DNA from: Polytrichum commune
Lineage: Eukaryota > Streptophyta > Polytrichopsida > Polytrichales > Polytrichaceae
Direction: 5' to 3'
Assembly: GCA_950295325.1 (NCBI GenBank)
Contig: OX485804.1
Span: 21,888,001-21,948,000 of the forward strand
DNA: 60,000 bases
Shown: positions 34,630-44,693 of the stretch, piece by piece
Numbering within the stretch: the first letter of the stretch is position 1
Layout of the letters: every line of letters starts with the position of its first letter
Program-made: the position numbers and the translations under genes
The notes under the pieces: generated by a model
Database searches by the model: none
What the model was told of the DNA's origin: nothing
The model's input: the letters and a program-made list of their open reading frames with translations, nothing else

Positions 34630-35217
34630 GTAAGTGAGGAAGCTGCTGCGCCTGTTCGCTCACTAGTTGTCTCACATTTATCCTGGGTTGATTCTCTTTG
34701 TCGTATGTTCGAAGTAATGCTCCATGAAGCGCGAGGGCCTCACATTGTTCTTATATAAGACCACTGCCCCTCAAGCTCAAATGGTTCAAACCTTTGTGCT
34801 TTTGAGCTTTTCCAAAGAATCCAGGAGTTGTAGGTATGTAAGTATGTGTGCAGGAAATCGATCGGGTTTAATTCCTTACTCTTCGTCCTGTGCCGCCTCT
34901 GGTCACAATAGTACTTGTCAAATGGCATTTTGTCTCCTGCAGTTGCACAAGAAGAAACGTGATGTATGTGCATGCCTCTGCAGTCATTCCAATGTTTCGA
35001 ATGTGTGTGGAAGCCAGTGGATTATCAAGCTTGCAGTCCACTGTCTATGCTACAGAGTCTAAGCTTCTTTGAAGGCTCTGTGCAACAACGTCTGCAACAT
35101 CTAATTTTCTCTGTGGTCTGGTTCATTTGATCACCATATCATTTGTTCTGAGGTTCTTCCTATGTATTTGTCATAGTTAGGTCACCAAATAATGTGCCGA
35201 ATGTGCTGTTACTGCAG
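34630..35217 (+). other. Possible 5'-leader intron of the LURP-one-related gene
   Basis: A strong donor, ACAG|GTAAGTGA, and an acceptor, TTACTGCAG|A, lie upstream of the start codon at 35300. The intervening 588 bp is pyrimidine-containing and non-coding. The leader exon would contain a 32-codon short ORF starting near 34427. No transcript evidence is available. Confidence 0.35.
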
Positions 35218-35299
35218 ATTGACGCAAGCAGACACCATCTAGAGTCTAGAGAGAACAGAGGAGTACTAAAGTTGAGGACTCATCGATCTATCCGAAGCA

Positions 35300-36650
35300 A
35301 TGGAGTATACGAGGGGAGATCAGAAGGAAGCCATTGATGAAGGCGAGCCACTCCAACTGCAGGAAGCCGGTCCTGTCGTGGGACAGCAATATTGCACCCA
35401 AAGGGCCGCCCAGTTTAGGCTTGAGAATGCGATTTTCACGAAATATTGGACCATCACCAACAGCAATGGCGATGTTGTCTTCCGGGTGCAGGGGAAGCTT
35501 GTGGAGTGGTACAAAGCCAAAAGGGAGTTGGTGGACTTCGAGGGCAAACCCGTGGTGCTCATGGAAGAGAAAGTAAGCTCCTGCCACCATAAATCTAAGT
35601 TATGTTCTGAAATATGAAGTTTGAGGGCCGGGCTAAATTAGAGGCAAACTTTGTTGTGCAATGTGTGATACCGGACTGACCAATGTATATATTCGGTTGT
35701 AACCAATCTCGCAGAAGTGGACTTGGAGGGACACATGGAGAGCCTTCGCACCGAACAATCCAGACTTGCCACTCTTCACTGTGAAAAAGACTGCTTACTG
35801 CAGTTTCAAGCCCTCTCTTCACGTTTTCCTCTCTTCGAACACCGATCAGAAGGTGCCGGATTACACCATCAAGGGCAAGTGGCTGGCCAAGAAGTGCAGT
35901 ATTTATCTCGGCAACACTCAGCAGCTTGTAGCTGAGGTACGTCGTCACTCTCTCTCGCCAGGTTCTAGGTCCTGGGGTTGCCACACACAACTTGAGCTCA
36001 AGCGAAGCCTTGCAAGTTTGATGGGCCAAGGCAAAAGAATGAGCCCTTACATGTGCCTAAGATCATGTGAAGCTTTGTCTCAATGTTAGTTCTTCCTTTT
36101 TTTGGAGATTAATTTCCAAGTTCAAAAGCCCTACCTTGAACTTGCAGAATTTTCCAAGTCGAATGACTACGAATACAAGTTATAAGCCTTGACCTTTAAT
36201 ATCAATCCAAAGAAATTGTCTGTTACCCTGAAATGGGTCTAAATTCTTTGACCTTGACCCACCAGACTTTCAAGCTTGAAGTTGAGCTCAAGCTATGCGT
36301 GGCTGGCCCTTCAATTAACTGCGCTTTGCATGAATAGAACTGTTATCTTGTGTTGCCTGTTTAGGTGAATGTCGTCCACACCGATAGACAGTTAGCACAC
36401 ACAAGTAAGTGGATTAATCATATGAAGGTGATGTTGTGAATCTCTTCGCCTGAATTCGCAGGTGACTCGAGAGGCGTCACTGAAGAACGTTATCATCGAC
36501 AAAAGCATTTTCCATGTGGTGGTGCAGCCGGGTGTGGACACGGCGTTCATCTTCTCCGTCATCGTCATTATGGACAAGCTTTACATCCACGCAGAGACTT
36601 CTCACCATATCAAAACATATCGAATGGGTCAGCGACCTGGATGGACGTAA
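35300..36650 (+). CDS. LURP-one-related (LOR) protein, three exons
   Basis: Exons 35300-35572, 35715-35936 and 36462-36650 give a 227-residue protein. Both introns (142 and 525 bp) follow GT-AG with TCGCAG-type acceptors and fall in phase 0. The product matches the LURP-one-related / Tubby C-terminal-like family (PF04525), a beta-barrel fold around a hydrophobic helix. In Arabidopsis, LURP1 is needed for basal defence to an oomycete; most family members are uncharacterised. Visible hallmarks are the strand-rich stretch ENAIFTKYWTITNSNGDVVF (about 48-67), KLVEWYKAKRELVDFEGKPV, KGKWLAKKCSIYLGN in exon 2, and the C-terminal VQPGVDTAFIFSVIVIMDKL, which would be the buried helix. Length is normal for the family. 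The start is the first ATG of the frame, and no targeting signal is seen. Confidence 0.9.
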
Positions 36651-36654
36651 GAAA

Positions 36655-36680
36655 AACAACAACAACAACAACAACAACAA
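36655..36680 (+). repeat. AAC microsatellite in the 3' flank of the LOR gene
   Basis: About eight AAC units start a few bases after the stop codon. Confidence 0.95.
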
Positions 36681-37557
36681 TTTGTGACAATTGTATTATA
36701 GAGTCAGTAATTGATATTGGACCCCATCGAAGAACCAGCTAATTAAGCACGCGCCTTAATGTGGCATCTTTTGTAGAGGAAAGACTGATCCAATGATTAG
36801 GTTGGCACCTTCTGAGGGAGATTTGTTCGACTTCAAGGTTTACAGGGTACATGGTGATTATTATTGCGGCTTTCACTCTGCCATGGACCTTATTCTGATT
36901 CTAGAGAACTCGCTGCAAAGCGTTTAGAGAGTTTTGTATCAATAATCTGCACCAGTCTAGAAGATATACCCGCTGCAGCTACCAAGTAGAGTGAGACCTT
37001 GATCGGTGTGTTGCACATGTTTTGTAATTCCAGAGTTGCGTGTTTTTCCACCGACACAAATAATTGTTGAGGTGGCATCTGTCTACTACTCAACATACAT
37101 GTGCGCCACGTATGGATTTTATTTCCTGCTTGATTACCTGTATCGTATATTGTTCGAGTGACACAAATGTGTCCCCGCAATCAAATGTACGTTTCTAAAT
37201 TCTCAATCCAAATTGCATTGCTAAAGGCTCAGCTAGCTGAAACACTACAACAACTTCTTATCAGTTTTGAGTGGTATGTGGTTGAATGTGGTAGGTCACC
37301 TAAAATGTTTTCCACAATATGTTTATCTAACGAGTACAAGACATCGTGTCTCGAGTCCCTAGATTTCAAACACGGCAAGGTGTTCTTCCTCTAGTTCTGG
37401 CCCTTAAATTCCCATAGAAGCTTATCTCTCGAATAGATCTAGTCTGAGAACCAAGTTGAAGTTCATTCAGCTCACTATATTGTTCTCATTCTCAATTAGC
37501 ACGCCCATCCAAACACAGCTCACCTCAGTACTATCTGGTTGCCGACTAACTGGTGTA
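36681..37557. other. No gene recognised
   Basis: 3' flank of the LOR gene, probably including its 3' UTR, then spacer. Confidence 0.5.
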
Positions 37558-37914
37558 CACTCTAACCTCTGCGATGTCACCCTCTGTAATGTCACTCTCT
37601 CTTATATCCTGAAACCCTTAGGGAACGGATGTGCTCGATTTAAATCTCCCTTCTTGTTGTCATCTTTTCTTTCCATATATCACAGAATTTGACATTAAAA
37701 TAACCCACCAAAGAATTCAATCCACACACTCGCACGCATCATGTTGTCATCATTATCATTTTTGTCATTATTGCAATGTTGAATTTGTGTTATTCCCTAA
37801 CATCATGTGCTGCACTAATTCTCTATTATCATGCATCCATCTTACCACTACATGCCTCCTTAATATCACATGCACTTTGGTTGCCACAAGCGTGATATTA
37901 GGGAGGTTAGAGTG
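37558..37914 (+). mobile_element. AACCTCC-family MITE, copy 4
   Basis: A 357-bp element with ends CACTCTAACCTC and GAGGTTAGAGTG, a perfect 12-bp pair, and TA on both sides. It is collinear with copy 3, including CCTTAGGGAACGGATGTGCTC and the right-hand GCACTTTGGTTGCCACAAG. This is the best preserved copy and defines the family borders. Confidence 0.85.
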
Positions 37915-38448
37915 TAGTGTCACTTATCCTATTTGAGGCGTATGTTAGGTTACACTATTGATCAACACCTTTGACATCAGTGTCACCTCATGACATTTGG
38001 TGTTCAAGTGCGCTTACTAATATCTTGGCAAGAGTATGTTCAATAATGTTATGAGGTGTATGCCTATGCTACACAATCATTCTATGCATTGATCAATGTG
38101 TACACAAATGACACTTAACATTTGTTTGCATACTAAAATGTAAACACATGACACTTGCCATTAGTATGCTCAATAATATCTTCCCCTTGCATACCAAACC
38201 ACAAAACTATCATCTCAAGTATTCCAATGTGCTAATCTTAATGTCATTATGCAAGTAATTTTTCACTCTAACAAGTTACTTATGTTGACAAAGCGTATCA
38301 TATTGACAATCAACGGACATGACACTGTGAGACCTCTAGGCTTTCTATTAGGCCCTTTGCAAATAGTATACACAACACTAAATACAATAAATGGCGTACT
38401 TGACTTCTATGCCCAACTGACCTTAGCATGACGAGACCAATATTGTGT

Positions 38449-38775
38449 GGGTATTGAGGTTCAACCAGGGTATCAATAAGGGTATGTGATGGGTATATTT
38501 TATCCAATCTGACGGTTATTACATCCTTCAATAGTATCATTGATAAACCACCAAATATTTGCACACGTACCATTTAAAATCCATGATATCACTTTGTATA
38601 CCCTTAGATGATATAGTTTGGGTATCTAAATTTTAACCAAGGTATCCAAACAAGGGTATAATATTTGATTCTACGGTTATCACATCCTTCAATACTATTG
38701 TTGATAACCGGTTAATATTTGCACATGTACCATTGCAAAATCCCATGGTATCACATGTATACCCCCTTGGACTCA
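38449..38775 (+). repeat. Tandem duplication, unit ~171 bp
   Basis: Units begin with GGGTAT near 38449 and 38620. They share ACGGTTATYACATCCTTCAA, TTGATAA, AATATTTGCACAYGTACCAT and GTATACCC. The copies are clearly diverged. Confidence 0.8.
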
Positions 38776-39241
38776 CATTTCATGAATATTTTAATACCAT
38801 GATATGCCGGTATCAAATTATAAGCTTTCTCTCAATACCTCCTCACCTGTCACTGGTAAGTAAGTTATAATTTTATGAAGGAAACCATACAAGGGAAGAG
38901 GGATGTATTGTATACAAGAATACCTCTCATTCATCCAACATAAAAGCCCTGAAATAATATGTAGCCTGGAGGTTATCTTTTTAGTCGATTTGACATTGGA
39001 GTTGGTTTTAAAGACCCCTAGTTAGTCTACTCGATGTCATTTGTGATGAAATGGCAACAAACATGGAGGGGGTCAAGGTTTTATGTTGGATGGAGGAGAG
39101 GTACGCTTGTATATAATAACTCCCTCTTTCCAATCATACTTGTGCGACGTGGGGGCAAATGACATTCCGGGGGATTCATTGACTAATGCATTTTGACTGT
39201 GTTAATGTCAACTTAGTGAGCACAATAATGCATGTCACATA
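38776..39241. other. No gene recognised
   Basis: Spacer before the pogo-like element, with no features identified. Confidence 0.5.
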
Positions 39242-39896
39242 CAATAACCTCCCGCTTAAGTACGCACTTTGAATTTGAGTTGTTGGTGCGCACTTAGTTG
39301 GTAGGTGCGTACTTTACTCATATTGCTTTTTAAACCCTCTGATTTGATGAATCACAACGGGAAATGGATGAAACCTGAGGCAACCCGCTTGACCAAAGCC
39401 CAACGATGTGAAATCATTGCAAAGTTGAGCAAGCCGAACGTGCCGAGTAGGCAGGCACTGGGGCCGGAGTATGAAGTCAGTGAAGGCGCCATCTTGAAAG
39501 TTTGGGACAATTGGGAGAACATACTGCAACAAATCATTTGTTGCGAGAGCCTATCGAGACATTTGTTGAATCTGAAAGTGTTGCTGACTTCACATGCTTT
39601 CAAGCTCTAAAACACCATTGTCCTCGACATCGACAAGCAATTGCTTTGCTTTGATGTTCAAACGGAAGTTGTCAAACATGTGTATGATGAACTACGACGA
39701 TCGTTTCAAACGTTGTAGCGAACCGTTAACAAACTAACATTGAATGTCAAACGTAAAAAATTCATGCATTCGCTAAAAATGACTCTACATGACATGTTCA
39801 AACAATTAAATATGAACCTTAATTTTCGTCAAAAAAATTGCGCACTTAACCGGGATGCGTACTTAAATAAGTGCGTACTTAAGCGGGAGATTATTG
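39242..39896 (+). mobile_element. Decayed pogo/Tigger-like element
   Basis: A 655-bp element with left end CAATAACCTCCCGCTTAAGT and right end ACTTAAGCGGGAGATTATTG, pairing over about 29 bp with one mismatch, and flanked by TA. Between them, 39347-39540 encodes a helix-turn-helix fragment typical of pogo/Tigger and CENP-B-type transposases (KAQRCEIIAKLSK and EYEVSEGAI). The DDE catalytic domain is absent, so it is non-autonomous. A later stretch (FTCFKAL, then KHHCPRHRQAIALLCF in a shifted frame) may be remnant transposase. Confidence 0.75.
39347..39610 (+). pseudogene. Truncated pogo/Tigger transposase, HTH fragment
   Basis: An 87-codon frame starting at the ATG at 39347 (MNHNGKWMKPEATRL). 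Residues 13-52 form the psq/CENP-B N-terminal helix-turn-helix, which in intact elements binds the inverted repeats. The frame ends before any catalytic region, so it could at most bind DNA. Confidence 0.65.
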
Positions 39897-39984
39897 TATA
39901 TGACACTTTCTCTTGGAGGAAACTATGAATGTCACAAATTCGACAAACGAATATGATGACATTAAGTCCACTGGATGCCAGTAG

Positions 39985-40840
39985 TAATTCTAAATTAGTC
40001 CACCTGAATCCCAGTAACTCAGGTGAGATTAAGGTGACTGAATAGAATACAAAGGGCAATGCCCTGTAATGGCAGCAAGGCAACACTTCCTCGAGATGTT
40101 TCAGGCAATGAGGAACTTGGCCAACATGTGGAAGCTTCACATAGAAACTTGTCCTGGATTTTGTGGGGATATTTGTGAGCTTGAGAAAGAAATAGTATTG
40201 CAGCTGCACCAAATAAGAAGCACCGGTGCATTTTAATTCATTGTTGTTCTGCTGAAGCAGGCAGTTGAAAAAGGTTTCTGTTTGAAACTGCGGCATGTAA
40301 AATTCTTCGACGCATTGTAAGAATTCTCCGCCTTTCATTTTGAAGGGGAGCTTACAGTGAGAAATCTAATTAAGGGCCGCTTTACACCTAGAGGCCGGGC
40401 CAATTCCCCTTGAGGCCGATTGCATGATATTAATTTCAGCCCCCTTTTGGGTTGGAGGCCAGCCTCAACTACACATTATAATAAGATTATAATGGGGGCC
40501 AATTTTCCCATATGTAAGGGCCTTAGGACCAAGAATCAGTGACCCGATTCAGACACATGTTTTCTGTCCCAATGTAACTACCAAGTTGCGTACTTCAAGT
40601 GAATATTGTGATTAATCGAAGCATGTTGGTTGAGAGAGACAAACACTTGTCAACACACAAAACATATCGACTTGGGGGGAGAGGCTATGTAGTCTACTTG
40701 GTCTATAAAGGAATCTTGACTTTCATCAATCATATCTAAATTACACAAAGTCAAAATTTCATATAATGCTTGATTGCAGGCTAAATACGATGTGTCTGAA
40801 TCGGGTCACTGACTCAGGTTACGATTCAGGCTAAATTACT
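39985..40840. mobile_element. Nested inverted-repeat element(s), unclassified
   Basis: An inner pair, CAGTGACCCGATTCAGACAC at 40537 and its exact complement ending at 40811, bounds 275 bp. An outer, less exact pair (TAAATTAGTCCACCTGAATC near 39991 and GATTCAGGCTAAATTA near 40820) suggests a larger old element. At 40375 the sequence GGGCCGCTTTACACC after TAA resembles a PIF/Harbinger left end, but no partner was found. Confidence 0.5.
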
Positions 40841-40982
40841 GTATATTCCCACAAGAAACAAATTAAAGAGTCTTCCCTTTGACATAAGCATTCACAGAGG
40901 AGTAGCAACGGGTGCTAGCTATTGCTGCTTGCTTCGGAGGAACGGTCTGTACAGATTCTTGGGCTTGTGAATGCTTGGAGCG

Positions 40983-42107
40983 TTACGAAACAGCATCCCA
41001 TTGGAGCTCACACATCAAATCTACAGAACTGATTTCTTGAAATGCGGGAAGGGCATGCCATTTACCAGTGGAGAGATCATACAGCCTTTCAAGGCCATTG
41101 AGATAAGTAGAACCTACGTTGTGCGCAACAACCAGCAAGAAACCACCGCATGCATAGATACTGGGCCAATAGTAAGTGCTGGAAGCAAGATACCCTAAGT
41201 TGTTGCATCGGTGATCTTTGACTTTGATCCAATGTGGTGCAACCTTTTGGCCTCGAAACTCCGAAATAAAATACTCTGGGCCTGCCAAAAAGGTTCCACC
41301 TCCCTCAACATCCACCTCTCGATGATCCGTCTTCTGCAGCACGAAGAGATGGTCGTGCACCAGTGCGTAGCTTTTCGTAACTGCATCTTCGAGCAGATTT
41401 TCAGCAACTTGGAGCTCAAGAAACTCACCCTCTGCACAGTCGTAGATACATGGAGAGAATGCAGTGGCAGTATATTCAAAGTCCCGGTCTTCATATCCCT
41501 CCCACATATGTTGGTAACCGAAAAAAAGGCTTGAATCGGCCAAGTTCGCGGATGTCCAGACTCCAGTTTCGGAATGGAAGAGCTCTGCTGTAAGATTTCC
41601 ATTGTTAATGTCGTTAACCACAACTATCACTTTGTAGAATTTGGTGTTTCGGTCCATCACGAGTTGCAACATTCGGGCTTGACCCTTGTGAGCGTGTAGA
41701 GGAAGTGCTCTCATACTGCGAGTTAACGGATTGCAAACAATAATAGGCAGCCGGACATGGCTCTGTGCTGACGTACACAGAAAGCAAACCAATCCGCCAT
41801 CACAAGCATTCATTGTGTTGAATGGCTCCTCATATCCGGTATCAATCATGGTCGCATGCCAAGTGTTGGATTTCATGTCGTAAACCTTAACCTCGAATTT
41901 CCCTATGAAACAGATCCCGGAGATGATTGCAAATAACTTAGGGTTTGCATCTGCACACACCATCTTGAAAGCAGAGTTCGTTGAGGTTAGGCTTTGATTC
42001 CATTCCTTCGACAGACATTGAAGGCGAATCACGTCTGCCAACGGTAGACGTGCAAAAACACGCTCCAATAAGTCCATGGGCAAAGCACTCCAAATAGCGG
42101 GACTCAT
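40983..42107 (-). CDS. F-box protein, kelch-like
   Basis: A 374-residue single-exon protein. Residues about 4-45 match the F-box (IWSALPMDLLERVFARLPL, then SKEWN), which binds SKP1 in SCF ubiquitin ligases. The rest resembles the degenerate kelch/beta-propeller region common in plant F-box proteins (blocks near VYDMKSNTWHA, VCNPLTRSMRALP, LFHSETGVW and YDLSTGKWHALP), which would bind the substrate. The start is the ATG at 42107, because the frame upstream has only a GTG before a TAA. An intron just upstream cannot be excluded, since TTTGCAG looks like an acceptor. The substrate is unknown. The gene lies between transposon relics but its frame is intact. Confidence 0.85.
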   Translation of the reverse strand: MSPAIWSALPMDLLERVFARLPLADVIRLQCLSKEWNQSLTSTNSAFKMVCADANPKLFAIISGICFIGKFEVKVYDMKSNTWHATMIDTGYEEPFNTMNACDGGLVCFLCTSAQSHVRLPIIVCNPLTRSMRALPLHAHKGQARMLQLVMDRNTKFYKVIVVVNDINNGNLTAELFHSETGVWTSANLADSSLFFGYQHMWEGYEDRDFEYTATAFSPCIYDCAEGEFLELQVAENLLEDAVTKSYALVHDHLFVLQKTDHREVDVEGGGTFLAGPEYFISEFRGQKVAPHWIKVKDHRCNNLGYLASSTYYWPSIYACGGFLLVVAHNVGSTYLNGLERLYDLSTGKWHALPAFQEISSVDLMCELQWDAVS

Positions 42108-42233
42108 CAATATTGCGCCACGACGACGACGACAATTGCGCACTAGATCTTCTTCGGAATTAGCAGCGAGATCCTCTGGATCTGTCGAGAAGCCCAAATG
42201 CTGTGCTGCAAATTCAAGCACTTCTCTCACAAT

Positions 42234-42356
42234 TTATACGCACATGGAACAACCCCGCATCATCTGCTCAACATGCAACACGCCGAAGATCTTCAGCGGC
42301 CGAAGGTTGAGAAATTTGAAAATGGCAATTGCGTCGACGTCCATGCCCCTCGCCAT
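42234..42356 (-). other. Upstream short ORF in the F-box leader
   Basis: A 40-codon ORF, MARGMDVDAIAIFKFLNL at its start, ends about 127 bp before the F-box start codon on the same strand. It may be a uORF controlling translation, or part of an unannotated first exon. Confidence 0.4.
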
Positions 42357-42430
42357 TCCAAAGTTCCAAAATGCATGGGAAATTCTGTTGCAAGTTGTAA
42401 GAGTTGCATGGAGATCATAACTGGTTAACT

Positions 42431-43225
42431 TCCTTGGAACGATTGGTAGTTTTTGAACTCAAAGATAATAATTTGCGAAGAATGCCATTCACAATCATCA
42501 CATAAACCCATTGCTCTCATCCGTGAATGTAATGAGGATGGCTAACGGGCCACCACCACATCGGGAAATCTCCAATGTTTTTTCTTCTTCTTTTCATAAC
42601 CCCATTGCCCATGTCAATGTGTTGATTTGCACAAACAGTGAGGCTTGTCATCGAATAGAACTTTGATGGCGATAAGACGTATAAGCTAGTGTGTGACCAC
42701 ACATTGGTATGAATTGTAATCAACAATTTCCAATCCAGAAACCCATTCCAAAACTTCTCACTGGTATATTAGAGTTATCCGTAAAGTCTTTCAAAGTGGG
42801 ATGAAATCTTGGATTTGATCTTTCTTTGAGAAAACTTTCTATTAAGAGCATGTTAACTCATGGTGTATTGGAGCCTATTATGAAAGTTGGGTGAAATTTT
42901 TGGGATCTTCTTTTTCCATCCCTCAAACTTAGACAGCTTTTAGGGTCTATAATAGGGTATGCACATGGGACCCGCTATCTTGAATCCCAGACCAACCTTT
43001 GCAAGGCTAGCTTGGCCCACCCATGCATCCTACTAAAACAGACTAGAAAGCTGGTTTTTAATAGCCCAACACCAATCTTTGCGCATGGTAAGCTCAACAT
43101 TGAGAAAACTTGGTTGACTTTGTGTCAAATCCCAAAAACTCATGGTTTGGGATGAAATCCATGGTTTCATCTACTTTACTATACAAATAACTGTATTGGG
43201 TTGTGATTCCCAAGACATTGTGAAG
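42431..43225. other. No gene recognised
   Basis: Spacer with unassigned sequence between the F-box gene and a MULE. Confidence 0.5.
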
Positions 43226-44684
43226 GGCCGGGGATTCGTGGCACTCATGTATTCTCATTAGTGAGAGTTCATTCATCTTTGCGGATGAGATGAACCACTT
43301 TAGACATTTCCATACGTAGTCGGCTCCTTGTCTCAAGGGTTTCAAAAATATCAAGTTTTAGTAGTTTTAAAAATCCTAGTCTAATCTAATACTTAAGGCA
43401 CCAATATAAAGGGGTATAGACATAAAAAATAAATAATGCATCATATAGAAGCAAGTGGGGGCATCTTGTGTTGCCAACCTATCACTACTAATCCGGTTAT
43501 TTTTAAGAAAAATTAACATGGGTGGATGTTAAATACCCCCTCACAAACTTTCGGAGGTATCAAATCCGGGTTGGGGCAACCTTCTAGAGAAATTTTCTAA
43601 ACCCGACCAAAAATTGTTGTCCACCTTGGCCAACTTCGAAAAAAACATTGCCCTTGCATTCTTGAAGGCCGCTTGACTACAAATCCCATATTGAGTGCAC
43701 TTCGCCTTCAAGGTCTAAAATCCAATATATATGTGCACTTCCAATTAGTAAATAAGCAATTGATTGGGATTTCATTCCGGAAGTGAAACCATCAATGAAG
43801 CATGTAATTAACTTGGAGGTCAAAAACATTACAAAATCCTCATTAACATTGAAATTATAATTTTGTGACTTATCATTTAAAATTATCTTTGTCATTCTAA
43901 TGATAGATTAGTGCAAGTGTTCATAAGATGACCAAAATGAAACAATGAAGATAGAATATAAAACATATAACAAAAAAATTATAAATATCAATTTTATTTT
44001 TTAGGTAATGTAATATAAGGTATAAATAAATTATATGTTATTTGGAATTAGACTTGTGGGACAACGTTATGGATGGGGTATACTCAGAAAATCATAAGTT
44101 TCTACTATAGCCTATCTAAATTATTGTAATAATTTATCCTCATCACATATTGTATTATCTTTCAAATCACATGGTGTATATTAGTTATTTTAAAATAAAT
44201 ATCATATAATAATAGTATTATTATTATTATTATTATTATTGAATTGATTCTTTTAGTTCACCAATTTATCATAAGGTGATATATATTATTTTGACATATT
44301 ACAAATGTTTGAGCAATCACACCCATGCAAAATAAATGAATTATGAACAAACAAAAAATTGTCTATGACAACATGTCATAATTATATATTGCACACGTTG
44401 ATATCTTGCGATATTTATCAAAATAATCATGTGGAAGTCAAAGCCACATCATGGCCTTGGAAACAACTCATGGGAGGTTAGAAAATAGGCTTAGAGCATC
44501 CAAGGCCACATCATTGCCCCTGGCCAACTAATTAATATTTATAAAATAACGATGAGGGAGAAAATAGGTCTTACATGCCAACTCGGAGGTGTTTCACTAA
44601 AGTAAGCTCCATCCGAGCTCCTTGATGGACTCATCCGATTTTGGTTACGGGATGACTTTACTTGAGTGTCACGAATCCCCGGCC
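43226..44684. mobile_element. 1.46-kb MULE with 9-bp duplication
   Basis: Ends read GGCCGGGGATTCGTGGCACT and, inverted, AGTGTCACGAATCCCCGGCC; they pair over about 26 bp with few mismatches. The perfect 9-bp repeat ATTGTGAAG flanks the element at 43217-43225 and 44685-44693. No transposase is present. Between about 43560 and 43895 it carries sequence related to the arms of the palindromic MULE at 50839-52195 (ATTGAGTGCACTTC, CCAATATATATGTGCACTTCC and TCAAAAACATTACAAAATCC). A (ATT)9 microsatellite lies at 44214-44240. Confidence 0.85.
44214..44240 (+). repeat. ATT microsatellite
   Basis: About nine ATT units inside the MULE. Confidence 0.95.
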
Positions 44685-44693
44685 ATTGTGAAG

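Noticed and set aside
35595-36029. 144-codon minus-strand frame over the LOR gene
   Set aside because: It crosses exons and introns of the spliced LOR gene on the opposite strand. The plus-strand exons have family similarity and splice sites; this frame has neither.
39829-40338. 169-codon minus-strand frame
   Set aside because: Its end runs across the inverted repeat of the pogo-like element and no domain is visible. It was judged fortuitous.
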